This document shows, one piece after another, positions 20,254 to 28,623 of a DNA stretch of 64,000 nt (within the stretch, counting starts at the first letter, position 1; each line of letters begins with the position of its first letter). The DNA comes from Draconibacterium mangrovi (lineage in GTDB: Bacteria; Bacteroidota; Bacteroidia; Bacteroidales; Prolixibacteraceae): assembly GCF_010586825.1 (NCBI RefSeq), contig NZ_JAAAGB010000002.1, forward strand, positions 372,001-436,000, read 5' to 3'. The translations under genes and the position numbers were made by a program. A model generated the notes under the pieces. That model did no database searches and was not told where the DNA came from. It saw only the letters and a list, made by a program, of their open reading frames with translations.

Positions 20254-20265
20254 GGAATTTGAGTT

Positions 20266-20655
20266 ATGGCAAAAAAAACAGGATCAAGTAGAAAGAGAAC
20301 AGTGGTTGTTGAAGCCAATGGTATGGCTCATATCCACTCGTCTTTCAACAATATTATTGTTACGCTGACAAACATGAACGGAGAGGTTATCTCTTGGTCG
20401 TCAGCTGGGAAAAAAGGATTCCGTGGTTCGAAAAAGAATACTCCTTATGCAGCTCAGGTAGCTTCAGAAGAGTGTGCTAAAACTGCTTATGACCTTGGAC
20501 TACGTAAAGTTAAGGTATATGTTAAAGGACCTGGTAACGGTCGTGAATCAGCAATCAGAGCTTTGGCTACTATCGGTATCCAGGTTACTGAAATTATTGA
20601 TGTAACACCGCTTCCGCACAACGGTTGCAGGCCTCCTAAAAGACGTAGAGTTTAA
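20266..20655 (+). CDS. rpsK: Ribosomal protein S11
   Basis: This 129-residue S11 has [19 protein letters not shown] and ends with [18 protein letters not shown]. It forms part of the 30S platform and mRNA exit. Confidence 0.98.
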   Translation: MAKKTGSSRKRTVVVEANGMAHIHSSFNNIIVTLTNMNGEVISWSSAGKKGFRGSKKNTPYAAQVASEECAKTAYDLGLRKVKVYVKGPGNGRESAIRALATIGIQVTEIIDVTPLPHNGCRPPKRRRV

Positions 20656-20673
20656 TTTTAAAACGAAAAGGAA

Positions 20674-21282
20674 ATGGCAAGATATAGAGGACCAAAATCT
20701 AAAATCGCTCGTAAATTCGGAGAGCCTATCTTCGGACCGGATAAAGTTTTCGAACACAAAAACTACCCTCCGGGGATGCACGGTTTAGCTTCGAAAAGAA
20801 GAAAAGTATCGGAATACGGGCAGCAGTTAAAAGAGAAACAAAAGGCAAAATATACTTACGGTGTATTAGAAAGACAATTCCGCACACTTTTCAAAAAAGC
20901 GCAAGCTGCTAAAGGTGTTACCGGTGAAGTTTTGCTTCAGTTGTTAGAGTCTCGTCTCGACAACGTAGTATTCCGTTTGGGTATTGCTAAAACTCGTGCT
21001 GCGGCACGTCAGTTTGTATCACACAAACATATTACTGTTAACGGAAAATTAGTAAATATTCCATCGTACACGGTTAAATCTGGCGACGTTATCGGCGTTC
21101 GCGAGAAATCAAAATCGCTGGAAGAAATTACTGGCTCATTGCATTCACGCAGAAGCTCACAGTACGAATGGTTAGAATGGGACGGTGCACAAATGACCGG
21201 AAAATTCCTGAATCGTCCGGAACGTGAAGAGATTCCAGAAAACATCAAAGAGCAACTAATCGTAGAGTTGTATTCAAAATAA
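20674..21282 (+). CDS. rpsD: Ribosomal protein S4
   Basis: This 202-residue S4 has [20 protein letters not shown] at the start and an S4 RNA-binding domain ([38 protein letters not shown]). It is a primary assembly protein for the 30S body. Confidence 0.98.
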   Translation: MARYRGPKSKIARKFGEPIFGPDKVFEHKNYPPGMHGLASKRRKVSEYGQQLKEKQKAKYTYGVLERQFRTLFKKAQAAKGVTGEVLLQLLESRLDNVVFRLGIAKTRAAARQFVSHKHITVNGKLVNIPSYTVKSGDVIGVREKSKSLEEITGSLHSRRSSQYEWLEWDGAQMTGKFLNRPEREEIPENIKEQLIVELYSK

Positions 21283-21301
21283 TAAAATTACTTAGAATAT
21301 T

Positions 21302-22294
21302 ATGGCAATATTAGCATTCCAAAAGCCTGACAAGGTAATAATGTTAGAATCCGATGACAAGTTCGGACAATTCGAGTTTCGTCCCCTGGAACCGGGATAC
21401 GGTATTACAATTGGTAATGCACTTCGTCGTATTCTGTTATCGTCGTTGGAAGGCTATGCAATTACAACCGTTAAAATTGAAGGTGTTGACCATGAGTTTT
21501 CTACGATTAAAGGAGTTATTGAAGATGTAACTGATATTATCCTTAATCTGAAGCAAGTTCGTTTCAAAAACGAGGTGGAAGATTTTGACAGCGAAAAAGT
21601 ATCTATTTCAATCAGCGGACAGGAAGAATTTACTGCCGGCGACATTAACAAATTTATGACCGGTTTCAGAGTACTGAATCCTGAGTTGGTAATTTGCAGA
21701 ATGGAATCGGATGTAAAAATTCAAATGGAGTTGAACATCAGCAAAGGCCGTGGTTACGTTCCTGCTGTTGAAAACAAGCCGGTTGAAGAAGAATTTGGTG
21801 TAATTCCGATCGACTCGATCTACACACCAATTAAAAAGGTAAAATTTGCCGTTGAAAACTATCGTGTTGAGCAAAAAACAGACTACGAAAAATTAGTTCT
21901 GGATATTGCTACCGATGGTTCTGTTCACCCAAAAGATGCATTAAAAGAAGCAGCTAAAATTCTTATCTATCACTTCATGCTGTTCTCAGACGAAAAGATC
22001 ACTCTTGATACGGATGAGAAATTTGCAAACGAAGAGTTTGACGAAGAAGTACTGCACATGCGTCAGTTGTTGAAAACTAAACTGGTTGATATGGATCTGT
22101 CAGTTCGTGCTTTGAATTGTTTGAAAGCTGCGGATGTAGATACATTAGGAGACCTGGTTACCTACAACAGAAACGACCTGCTGAAATTCAGAAACTTTGG
22201 TAAAAAATCGTTAACCGAATTGGATGACCTTTTAGATAACATGGGACTGAATTTTGGAATGGATATTTCCAAGTATAAACTTGATAAGGAGTAA
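21302..22294 (+). CDS. rpoA: RNA polymerase alpha subunit
   Basis: This 330-residue protein has the N-terminal assembly domain ([20 protein letters not shown]) and a C-terminal helix-hairpin-helix DNA-binding domain (about residues 258-318, including [15 protein letters not shown]). It lies in the alpha operon between rpsD and rplQ, linking transcription and ribosome synthesis. Confidence 0.98.
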   Translation: MAILAFQKPDKVIMLESDDKFGQFEFRPLEPGYGITIGNALRRILLSSLEGYAITTVKIEGVDHEFSTIKGVIEDVTDIILNLKQVRFKNEVEDFDSEKVSISISGQEEFTAGDINKFMTGFRVLNPELVICRMESDVKIQMELNISKGRGYVPAVENKPVEEEFGVIPIDSIYTPIKKVKFAVENYRVEQKTDYEKLVLDIATDGSVHPKDALKEAAKILIYHFMLFSDEKITLDTDEKFANEEFDEEVLHMRQLLKTKLVDMDLSVRALNCLKAADVDTLGDLVTYNRNDLLKFRNFGKKSLTELDDLLDNMGLNFGMDISKYKLDKE

Positions 22295-22300
22295 AAGGCA

Positions 22301-22879
22301 ATGAGACATAATAAGAAATTTAATCACTTAGGCCGTAAAGCACCACATCGTAAAGCGATGTTGGCAAACATGGCAAGTTCACTTATCGCGCATAAGAGAA
22401 TTTCAACTACTGTTGCAAAAGCGAAAGCATTGCGTATGTACGTTGAGCCACTGATTACTAAGGCAAAAGAAGATACTACACACTCGCGCAGGGTAGTTTT
22501 TAGCTACTTGCAAGACAAAGATGCTGTATCGGAATTGTTCCGCGAAGTAGCTGTAAAAGTTGCTGACCGTCCGGGAGGATACACTCGTATTCTGAAAACC
22601 GGTAGCCGTTTAGGCGACAACGCTGATATGTGTATCATCGAGTTGGTTGACTTCAACGAAGCTATGTTGGCTGCAAAAGAAGAAGCTGCTGCACCTAAAA
22701 AACGTCGTTCACGTCGTGCCGGTGCTAAAAAAGCTGATGCTACTGCGCCAGTTGCAGAGGCTGAAGTTGTTGAAGAAGTTAAAACTGAAGAAGCTCCGGC
22801 TCCTGAAGCAAAAGCTGAAGAAACAACCGAAGAGCCTAAAGCTGACGAGTCAGCTGATGAAGAGAAAAAAGAAGACTAA
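22301..22879 (+). CDS. rplQ: Ribosomal protein L17 with acidic C-terminal tail
   Basis: Residues 1-120 are a normal L17 ([20 protein letters not shown]). Residues about 130-192 are an added tail, first basic ([12 protein letters not shown]), then rich in Ala, Glu and Pro. The tail is low in complexity and probably disordered. Similar extensions occur in other Bacteroidota; their role is not known to me. It is the last gene of the superoperon. Confidence 0.96.
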   Translation: MRHNKKFNHLGRKAPHRKAMLANMASSLIAHKRISTTVAKAKALRMYVEPLITKAKEDTTHSRRVVFSYLQDKDAVSELFREVAVKVADRPGGYTRILKTGSRLGDNADMCIIELVDFNEAMLAAKEEAAAPKKRRSRRAGAKKADATAPVAEAEVVEEVKTEEAPAPEAKAEETTEEPKADESADEEKKED

Positions 22880-22899
22880 TAATTTTCTTTACCATATTG

Positions 22900-22935
22900 A
22901 AAAGCCGATCCGTCAACTGACGGATCGGCTTTTTC
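22900..22935. terminator. Ribosomal operon terminator 1
   Basis: Arms 22900-22915 and 22918-22933 form a perfect stem carrying GCCGATCCGTCA, followed by T5. It lies 20 bases after the rplQ stop. Confidence 0.93.
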
Positions 22936-22941
22936 ATTTTT

Positions 22942-22992
22942 AGGATGTCATCTGTATGATTTGCAACATAAACAGATGACATCCTTTTTTTA
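22942..22992. terminator. Ribosomal operon terminator 2
   Basis: Arms 22942-22955 and 22972-22985 (AGGATGTCATCTGT) form a 14-bp perfect stem with a 16-base loop, followed by T7. It backs up the previous terminator. Confidence 0.88.
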
Positions 22993-23001
22993 TGTTCCAA
23001 T

Positions 23002-23563
23002 GGCTAAAGCCCCATGTCTAACGACTCTTAATCTTGTGGCCGGGCTTTCCGCGTTTAGACAAAGTGGCCACTAAAATTTCTTGCTTGCCGCAGCCGTGCA
23101 ACATACGAGTTACAATATTTATTTGCTTCCTGCAGCCGTGCTACAAGCTTTCCACAACATTTTTTCGCCTGTTGCAGCTTGCAACATGGTCGCCAACAAA
23201 TTTTTTTGGCTGTTGCAGCCGTGCAAGAGGCCAGCAAATAAGTTTTTTGCTTCCTGCAGCCGTGCTACACGCTTTCCACAACATTTTTTCGCCTGCTGCA
23301 GCTGTGCAACATGGTCGCCAACAAATTTTTTTGGCTGTGCAGCCGTGTAGGAGGCGAGCCAACAAGTTTTTTTGCTTGCCGCAGCTGTGCAACAGGCCTG
23401 CAAATAAGTTTTTTTGCTTGCTGCAGCGCTGCAACAAGGCAGCCAATAAGTTTGCTGAGCAATTACACGGCTGCAGGAAGCCTAAAATCAGGGAGTTACA
23501 AGGTCAGCTTAAGCAAGAGGCTATCTAAATACCGCCTGCAGCAAGGCTTAAGGGCTAAAGCCC
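23002..23563. repeat. Phased tandem array, 41-42-base period, flanked by GGCTAAAGCCC
   Basis: The word GCAGC recurs at 23090, 23132, 23174, 23215, 23256, 23298, 23339, 23381 and 23423, giving steps of 42, 42, 41, 41, 42, 41, 42 and 42. T6-T7 tracts start at 23160, 23201, 23243, 23284, 23326, 23367 and 23409. Units are degenerate and fall into three recurring variants (for example those with GCTACA, those with GCAACATGGTCGCC and those with GAGGCCAGCAAATAAG). The 41-versus-42 steps shift every reading frame, so the long open frames on both strands here are judged to be artefacts. The same 11-base word GGCTAAAGCCC lies at 23002-23012 and 23553-23563, bounding the array. An inverted partial unit follows at about 23464-23480. 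Confidence 0.85.
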
Positions 23564-23569
23564 GGTTCT

Positions 23570-23634
23570 GCTTTCAAAGTTGGGCATCAGCACACCTGGT
23601 TCCTGAACTCTGCAACGTGAGGCTTAAGAAAGCA
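23570..23634 (+). promoter_or_regulatory. Possible structured leader before a small ORF
   Basis: TGCTTTC (near 23570) can pair with GAAAGCA (near 23628-23634), enclosing about 50 bases, just upstream of a strong Shine-Dalgarno. The word AGGCTTAAG occurs on both sides. I do not recognise a known leader class. Confidence 0.25.
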
Positions 23635-23650
23635 AAAGAGGAGGTAAACC

Positions 23651-23764
23651 ATGTATGAGGAAGGCATGATAGCTGGAGATGCGAGAACCGTTTATATAGT
23701 GGTGGCTGAGGTTAGAAAGATCGATGTAAAATTATTTTATATTCCTCCTAAGCGATTAAATTAA
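23651..23764 (+). CDS. Small ORF (37 codons) with strong Shine-Dalgarno
   Basis: ATG at 23651 is preceded by GAGGAGG at 23638-23644 with a six-base spacer, one of the best ribosome sites in the window; most genes here lack one. The product starts MYEEGMIAGDARTVYIVVAE and ends IPPKRLN. I do not recognise it. It could be a leader peptide for the gene at 23810, a fragment of a decayed element, or chance. Confidence 0.3.
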   Translation: MYEEGMIAGDARTVYIVVAEVRKIDVKLFYIPPKRLN

Positions 23765-23809
23765 TTCAATTAAATTTAAAGCAGCAAGAATCAACTAATC
23801 TAATAAACC

Positions 23810-24787
23810 ATGATTAAGAAAGATCAATTTTCCAGAAGAAACTTTATTCGAACAACTGCTGTCGGTGCAACTACTTTGGCGTTTGCACCGCTGTCGTTTA
23901 GTTGTGCTCCCAACGATTCAGGTTCTACCTTTGGAGGTGTCCCCATTGGCGCAATTACTTATAGCTGGCGCAGTATGCCCAGCTCGGTAGAAGACATTAT
24001 AGCCTATTGTAAAGCTGCAAATATTACCTCACTTGAACTCATGGGAAATACGGCAGAAGAATGGGCCGGAGTACCGGCAACACCGAGCCGGCCCGGAAAC
24101 GATGCAAGTGAAGAAGAACGTAATGTGTACCGAATAGCCATAGAAGAAGCCTCACAAACACAAAAAGAGTGGAGAACCACCCTTGATATTAAAAAATACG
24201 AAGAGCTGAAGAAGTTATTCGATGACGCGGGCATACATGTTCATACGGTAAAGTTTGCACCTGCCAACTGGAGCGATGATGAAATTGATTATGCATTTAA
24301 AGCCGCTAAAATATTGGGTGCCGGAGCGGTTACCAACGAAATTGGTGATGAAGCGTGCCGTAAACTCGGAAAATTTGCCGAAAAACATGGAATGATTGCG
24401 GCCTATCATAACCATTCGCAACCCGGGCAGCCCGGTTTTGACTTTGAAACCTTTTTGGCACATTCTCCGGCCAATAAACTGAACTTTGATGTGGGGCACT
24501 ATTTTGGTGCTACAGGTAAGCACCCCAACGAAATAATTGAAAAATTACACGACAGAATTTACAGTATCCACATTAAAGATAAAACCGGTAAAAACACCGA
24601 GCCTGCAAATACCAATAAAGTTTGGGGCGAAGGAGAAACGCCGCTGGCGGATATTCTTGGATTAATAAAAGAAAAGAATTGGAATATATATGCCGATATT
24701 GAATTGGAATATCCTATTCCGGAAGGATCAGATGCACAGAAAGAGATTGTTAAGTGTGTGGAATATTGTAAGACCATTTTAGTTTAG
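23810..24787 (+). CDS. Tat-exported sugar phosphate isomerase/epimerase-like TIM barrel
   Basis: This 325-residue protein begins with a twin-arginine signal (SRRNFIRTTAVGATTLAFA), then a cysteine at about residue 32 (SFSCAP) that could mark lipidation, though the lipobox is weak. The rest fits the xylose isomerase-like/IolE-type TIM barrel, with metal-site segments such as AAYHNHSQPG, NFDVGHYF, YSIHIKDK and IYADIELEYP. Exported members in Bacteroidota often sit with carbohydrate or inositol genes; no such partner is adjacent. The substrate cannot be stated. Confidence 0.8.
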   Translation: MIKKDQFSRRNFIRTTAVGATTLAFAPLSFSCAPNDSGSTFGGVPIGAITYSWRSMPSSVEDIIAYCKAANITSLELMGNTAEEWAGVPATPSRPGNDASEEERNVYRIAIEEASQTQKEWRTTLDIKKYEELKKLFDDAGIHVHTVKFAPANWSDDEIDYAFKAAKILGAGAVTNEIGDEACRKLGKFAEKHGMIAAYHNHSQPGQPGFDFETFLAHSPANKLNFDVGHYFGATGKHPNEIIEKLHDRIYSIHIKDKTGKNTEPANTNKVWGEGETPLADILGLIKEKNWNIYADIELEYPIPEGSDAQKEIVKCVEYCKTILV

Positions 24788-24815
24788 CTATAAAATTCGA
24801 ACGACTAACCAATAT

Positions 24816-24854
24816 AAAAATCAGGGATGAACAACCGTTCATCCCTGATTTTTT
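24816..24854. terminator. Intrinsic terminator after the isomerase-like gene
   Basis: Arms about 24816-24832 and 24837-24852 (ATCAGGGATGAAC) with an AACC loop are followed by T6. An A-run on the other side makes it potentially bidirectional. Confidence 0.9.
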
Positions 24855-24870
24855 ATTATGCGAAATATAC

Positions 24871-25006
24871 TGTCATCCCGGCGGTTGTCGGGGCAAGTTC
24901 CGTCAATACTTTACAGTTCGATCGCTGATCCAGGTTTGTTATCTTAAACTTTTTGAATAATGAGAAGGAGATAGATTCCTCTCTCGTTCCTCATTTGAAA
25001 TGACAG
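24871..25006. repeat. MITE-like dispersed repeat, copy A
   Basis: This intergenic element starts TGTCATCCCGG and ends TTGAAATGACAG, so the ends are inverted (TGTCAT/ATGACA). Its right part, AGATTCCTCTCTCGTTCCTC, matches the copy near 37564 and resembles the copy at 44618-44702. It occupies most of the 377-base gap 24788-25164; the rest of the gap shows nothing I can assign. Confidence 0.65.
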
Positions 25007-25164
25007 TCAAATCAAACGACCAGTGACCAGTGACTAGTGCCCCCGCCGCCGCGCGATTGTATCGGTGGCTAAGCCGAACACCTGAAAGCTAAAATTTTGA
25101 ACAAGCTTTGCATAAACATTTTCAATTTCAACTGTTATAAAAATGATAACAGCAATAAATACAA

Positions 25165-25822
25165 ATGAAAATCCTAAAACTTGAACTGCCAACAAACAAT
25201 CTCAAACAAACAGAGCGCTTTTACAACGATGTATTGGAATTGAACGCTTGCGATGTTTCATCCGATTCGCTATGTTATGAAATTGGGCATTCTGTTTTGC
25301 GTTTTACCGAGAAAGCAGGGGAGTCGGGCGCTTATCATTTTGCGTTTAATATTCCCTCCAATAAAATTAAAGAGGCTTTACATTGGATAGCATCCAAGCT
25401 CGACCTGTTAAAAAAATAGCGAAGGTGAGTACATTACCGATTTTACGACCTGGAATGCTGAATCCATTTACTTTCTTGACAACAACAAAAATATTCTTGA
25501 ATTTATTGCGCGTGGCGATTTGGAGAACGCGTCAGATAAGCCGTTTAACAGTAATTCCATTTTGTCGATAAGCGAGGTTGGAATTGTAGCCGAAAAGCCA
25601 CTGGAACTGGGCGAACAGTTAATAAATAACCACGGCCTGTTTTATTTTGGCAAGGGGCCAAAACGCGAAGATTTTGTTGTACTGGGCGATGATAACGGTC
25701 TGGTTGTTATTTCCGGCACCGATAGAAACTGGTATCCAACCGGGCAGCCGGCAAAACAACGCAGTCTAAAAATGAAATTACAGGTGAATACTACATTCCC
25801 GGAAATTGAAGTTGAAGGGTAA
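25165..25822 (+). pseudogene. VOC-family (glyoxalase/dioxygenase fold) gene split by a frameshift
   Basis: The first frame (25165-25419) gives MKILKLELPTNNLKQTERFY and stops soon after a run of seven A (25410-25416). Removing one A joins it in frame to GEYITDFTTWNAESIYFLDN and on to the end at 25822, giving one protein of about 218 residues with the VOC beta-alpha-beta-beta-beta pattern and the phrase YFLDNNKNILEFIAR typical of this superfamily. So the gene is intact except for one base in a homopolymer. This could be a sequencing error, a recent mutation or slippage-based switching. The substrate is unknown. Confidence 0.75.
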
Positions 25823-25837
25823 AATCGATGCAGAATG

Positions 25838-28432
25838 TTATTTGGTGAGCAAATCTCTGGTCGAATTCAAATGTTTGTTAATTACGGTAAGCAACTGTTC
25901 GCGGGTAAGTGGTTTACCAACAAAATCATCGCAGCCGGCTTCAAAGGCTTTTACTTTATCATCGTCGGAAACATAAGCCGTTTGTGCAATGATTTTAATT
26001 CCGGGAGCCGCCGATTTTATTCTTCGGGTAGCTTCGTAGCCACTTATGTCGGGTAGCCCGATGTCCATAAGTACCAGCGTGGGCAACTTTGAGCAGGCCA
26101 TATCAACGGCTTCTTCCCCGTATTCGGTACACAGCAGTTTGAGACCGGTATCGGCAAGCATTTTTTCTATCAGGCGTGTGTTGGCAAAGTTATCTTCCAC
26201 CAGTAAAACGGTTTCGTCGTTAAACCGGTATTCTTTTCCGTTAACTGTTGTATTTACTTCTTTGGGTTTAGCTTCGGTTTTATGGTAAGGAATACTAAAA
26301 TAAAAGGTGGTTCCCCCACTTTGTCCATTCGGGCGGTCTTCCTTTACCGACTCCAATGTTATTGTTCCTCCCATCAGATCTAACAAACCTTTTACAATCG
26401 ACAGCCCCAAACCGGTGCCACCGTATTGTTTCTTTTTATCGGTGTGTAGCTGGGTAAACCGTTCGAAAATGGACTGTTGTTTATCAGCAGGAATACCAAT
26501 TCCTGTATCGCGTATATAAAACTGTATTATATTTTTATCTGCTACAGTGCAGCCTCCTTCAATTGTTCCTTCGTGGGTAAATTTAAAGGCATTACTGATC
26601 AGGTTTATTAGTATTTGTCGCAGTTTGCCTTTGTCGGTTATAATAGTATCGAGTTGGCACGAACAGGGTTTAAAATCGAACTGCACGTGCGATTTGTTAA
26701 TCTGGCGCTGGTATTCTTTAAAAAAGGTTTTTAGTTCGGTAAACAGCTCGTTTAAACAAAACGATTCATTAAATAGCGGTAATTGCCCCGATTCTATTTT
26801 GGCAATTTCAAGTATATCGTCGATAATACCCAACAGGTTGTTCGAGCTTTGGTTAATAATATCGGAGTATTGAATCAGCTGCTCTTGGTTGTTGTACGAG
26901 TGTGGCAGTAACGACGAAAACCCAATAATAGCGTTCATGGGTGTGCGTATCTCGTGGCTCATATTCTGCAAAAATGCGGTTTTCAGGCGGTTGCTTTCTT
27001 CTGCCTGTTCTTTTGCCACAATTAGTGCCCGGGCCGCTTTTTTTCGTTGTGTAATATCGTGTATAACCGAGTGGAAAACGATTTTATTATCGATCTCAAC
27101 CCGGCTACTGAAAACTTCAACATCGCGTATTTCGTTGTTTTTTAAACGGTGCCTGAACTCAAAACGGATACTTCCTTTTTCTTTCAGATTTGTAAATTCT
27201 TTTTTGATATTTTCTTCCGAGAGCGTATTGATCTCATTAATGGTCATATTCTGAAGTTCCTCTCTACTCCATCCATAAAACCGGGTCGCCGATTTGTTGG
27301 CATCAACGATTCGCGATGTTTCGGGGTCGATCAACAATTTGATTGCCGAATGATCTTCGAATAACTTCCTGAATTTCTCCTCGCTTTTTTGCAATGTCTT
27401 TTCAGCTTCCCGTCGTTTGGCTTCTACTTTCAAAACATTTCTGACTTTTACCAGCGAATAAAAGTAGAATGCCAGGGCCAGCAGTAATAGAGAAAAGGCG
27501 ATAAAAGAGTGATTACGGAAACGGGTTAGTGCATTAAAAATATCTGCTTCACGCGATGAAATAAGAATGGTCCAGTAAGTATTTCCCAACGGAGTGCGGT
27601 AAAAAGTAACATATTGTTCTTCAATAACAGCCTCTCCGTAGCTGGTATCAGCACTATGATAACTTTTAATAGCACCACTGCTGTCGCGTGTTATATTTGT
27701 CATTAGTTGCTCGGCAAGGTCCTGGTGTTGGTTGTTATCAATAAAAGTTCGTCCGGTGTGTTCTTCAATCGAACAATAAATCTCGGTTCCGTTTTCGCTA
27801 AGCAGCCATGTTTGCCCGGTTCCCCGCGTTTTTATGTTACCCAGGTACTGTCTTCCTAATTCATCCATTGGAATAAGCATAGCAAGACTGCCCACAAAAG
27901 CAGACCCGTTAAACACCGGAACATGATAAGCTATGCTCAAATAGCCCTGCACCGACATAAATACATCGCTGATAACGGGTTGGTGCGTTTCCATCACCTG
28001 TTTTACATGGGCCTGATACGAGATATCATTTCCTATTACAGATAGATTTTCAGGGTAGGTCGATAGTATTCTGCCCGAAGAGTCGATCCGGGTGATAGCC
28101 GTCAAAATAGAGTCGTGTGCATGATAGTAACCTTGTAATATTTCTTTACTACCATCTGTTACTTGAATCACATCTTGAAGGCTTGCCAGGAATTTTAAAT
28201 CGGCTTCCGAATCCGTAAAAAACGAGGTAATTCCCATCGAGGCTGTCTGGGCCAGAATCAATTGCTCGTTATTGAATTCGTTAATTGTGGTAAGTTTAAT
28301 ATTGCGGTATACCAAAAAGAAAACGATGGAGAATAACGTTAGCAGAACTGGAATAAACAGGTAACGGTAAAACGATTTTATTTTGGTGATTAGCGAATCA
28401 TTCATGGTCTCTGTATACCTACCCACTACCAT
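25838..28432 (-). CDS. Hybrid sensor histidine kinase with receiver domain
   Basis: This 864-residue protein has a membrane span near residues 25-45, a periplasmic sensor region (about 45-300, Cache-like in pattern), a second span (about 305-325), a PAS domain (about 345-465), a HisKA domain with phospho-acceptor His493 (NMSHEIRTPMNAI), an ATPase domain (DTGIGIP, GGTGLGLSIVKGL) and a C-terminal receiver with Asp790 (LVLMDIGLPD). An alternative ATG ten codons in (28403-28405) would also keep the first span. No DNA-binding response regulator is adjacent, so its output is unclear. It converges on the VOC gene with only 15 bases between. Confidence 0.92.
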   Translation of the reverse strand: MVVGRYTETMNDSLITKIKSFYRYLFIPVLLTLFSIVFFLVYRNIKLTTINEFNNEQLILAQTASMGITSFFTDSEADLKFLASLQDVIQVTDGSKEILQGYYHAHDSILTAITRIDSSGRILSTYPENLSVIGNDISYQAHVKQVMETHQPVISDVFMSVQGYLSIAYHVPVFNGSAFVGSLAMLIPMDELGRQYLGNIKTRGTGQTWLLSENGTEIYCSIEEHTGRTFIDNNQHQDLAEQLMTNITRDSSGAIKSYHSADTSYGEAVIEEQYVTFYRTPLGNTYWTILISSREADIFNALTRFRNHSFIAFSLLLLALAFYFYSLVKVRNVLKVEAKRREAEKTLQKSEEKFRKLFEDHSAIKLLIDPETSRIVDANKSATRFYGWSREELQNMTINEINTLSEENIKKEFTNLKEKGSIRFEFRHRLKNNEIRDVEVFSSRVEIDNKIVFHSVIHDITQRKKAARALIVAKEQAEESNRLKTAFLQNMSHEIRTPMNAIIGFSSLLPHSYNNQEQLIQYSDIINQSSNNLLGIIDDILEIAKIESGQLPLFNESFCLNELFTELKTFFKEYQRQINKSHVQFDFKPCSCQLDTIITDKGKLRQILINLISNAFKFTHEGTIEGGCTVADKNIIQFYIRDTGIGIPADKQQSIFERFTQLHTDKKKQYGGTGLGLSIVKGLLDLMGGTITLESVKEDRPNGQSGGTTFYFSIPYHKTEAKPKEVNTTVNGKEYRFNDETVLLVEDNFANTRLIEKMLADTGLKLLCTEYGEEAVDMACSKLPTLVLMDIGLPDISGYEATRRIKSAAPGIKIIAQTAYVSDDDKVKAFEAGCDDFVGKPLTREQLLTVINKHLNSTRDLLTK

Positions 28433-28623
28433 GCTGTTATATGGGTAAAGGGTTGTTGTTTAGCTTATAAAGCTATATAGAATTATTGTGGTACACAATA
28501 CCAGGTTAATAAAATTGTATTCGTTGCTAAACTCCATGCAAATAAACAAGACTACAGTAGGCACGTGAGAAATAGAATAGTTCTTATTATGCTTTTTAGT
28601 CTCCTTTAAAACACCAGCGAATA

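Noticed and set aside
23090-23463. CRISPR array
   Set aside because: The period is about 42 bases, but there is no split into constant repeat and unrelated spacer: all parts of the unit are degenerate copies, and there are no cas genes.
23034-23528. Long open frames on both strands across the 42-base array, encoding Cys/Lys-rich repeat proteins
   Set aside because: The unit has no stop codon in any frame, so open frames are automatic; 41-base steps change frame between units and no frame keeps a periodic peptide throughout.
23500-23770. Group II intron or retroelement remnant
   Set aside because: The region has structure and a strong Shine-Dalgarno, but I cannot find a domain V-like hairpin or any reverse-transcriptase coding sequence.
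25383-25571. 62-codon frame within the VOC gene
   Set aside because: It is an out-of-frame reading of the frameshifted VOC gene.
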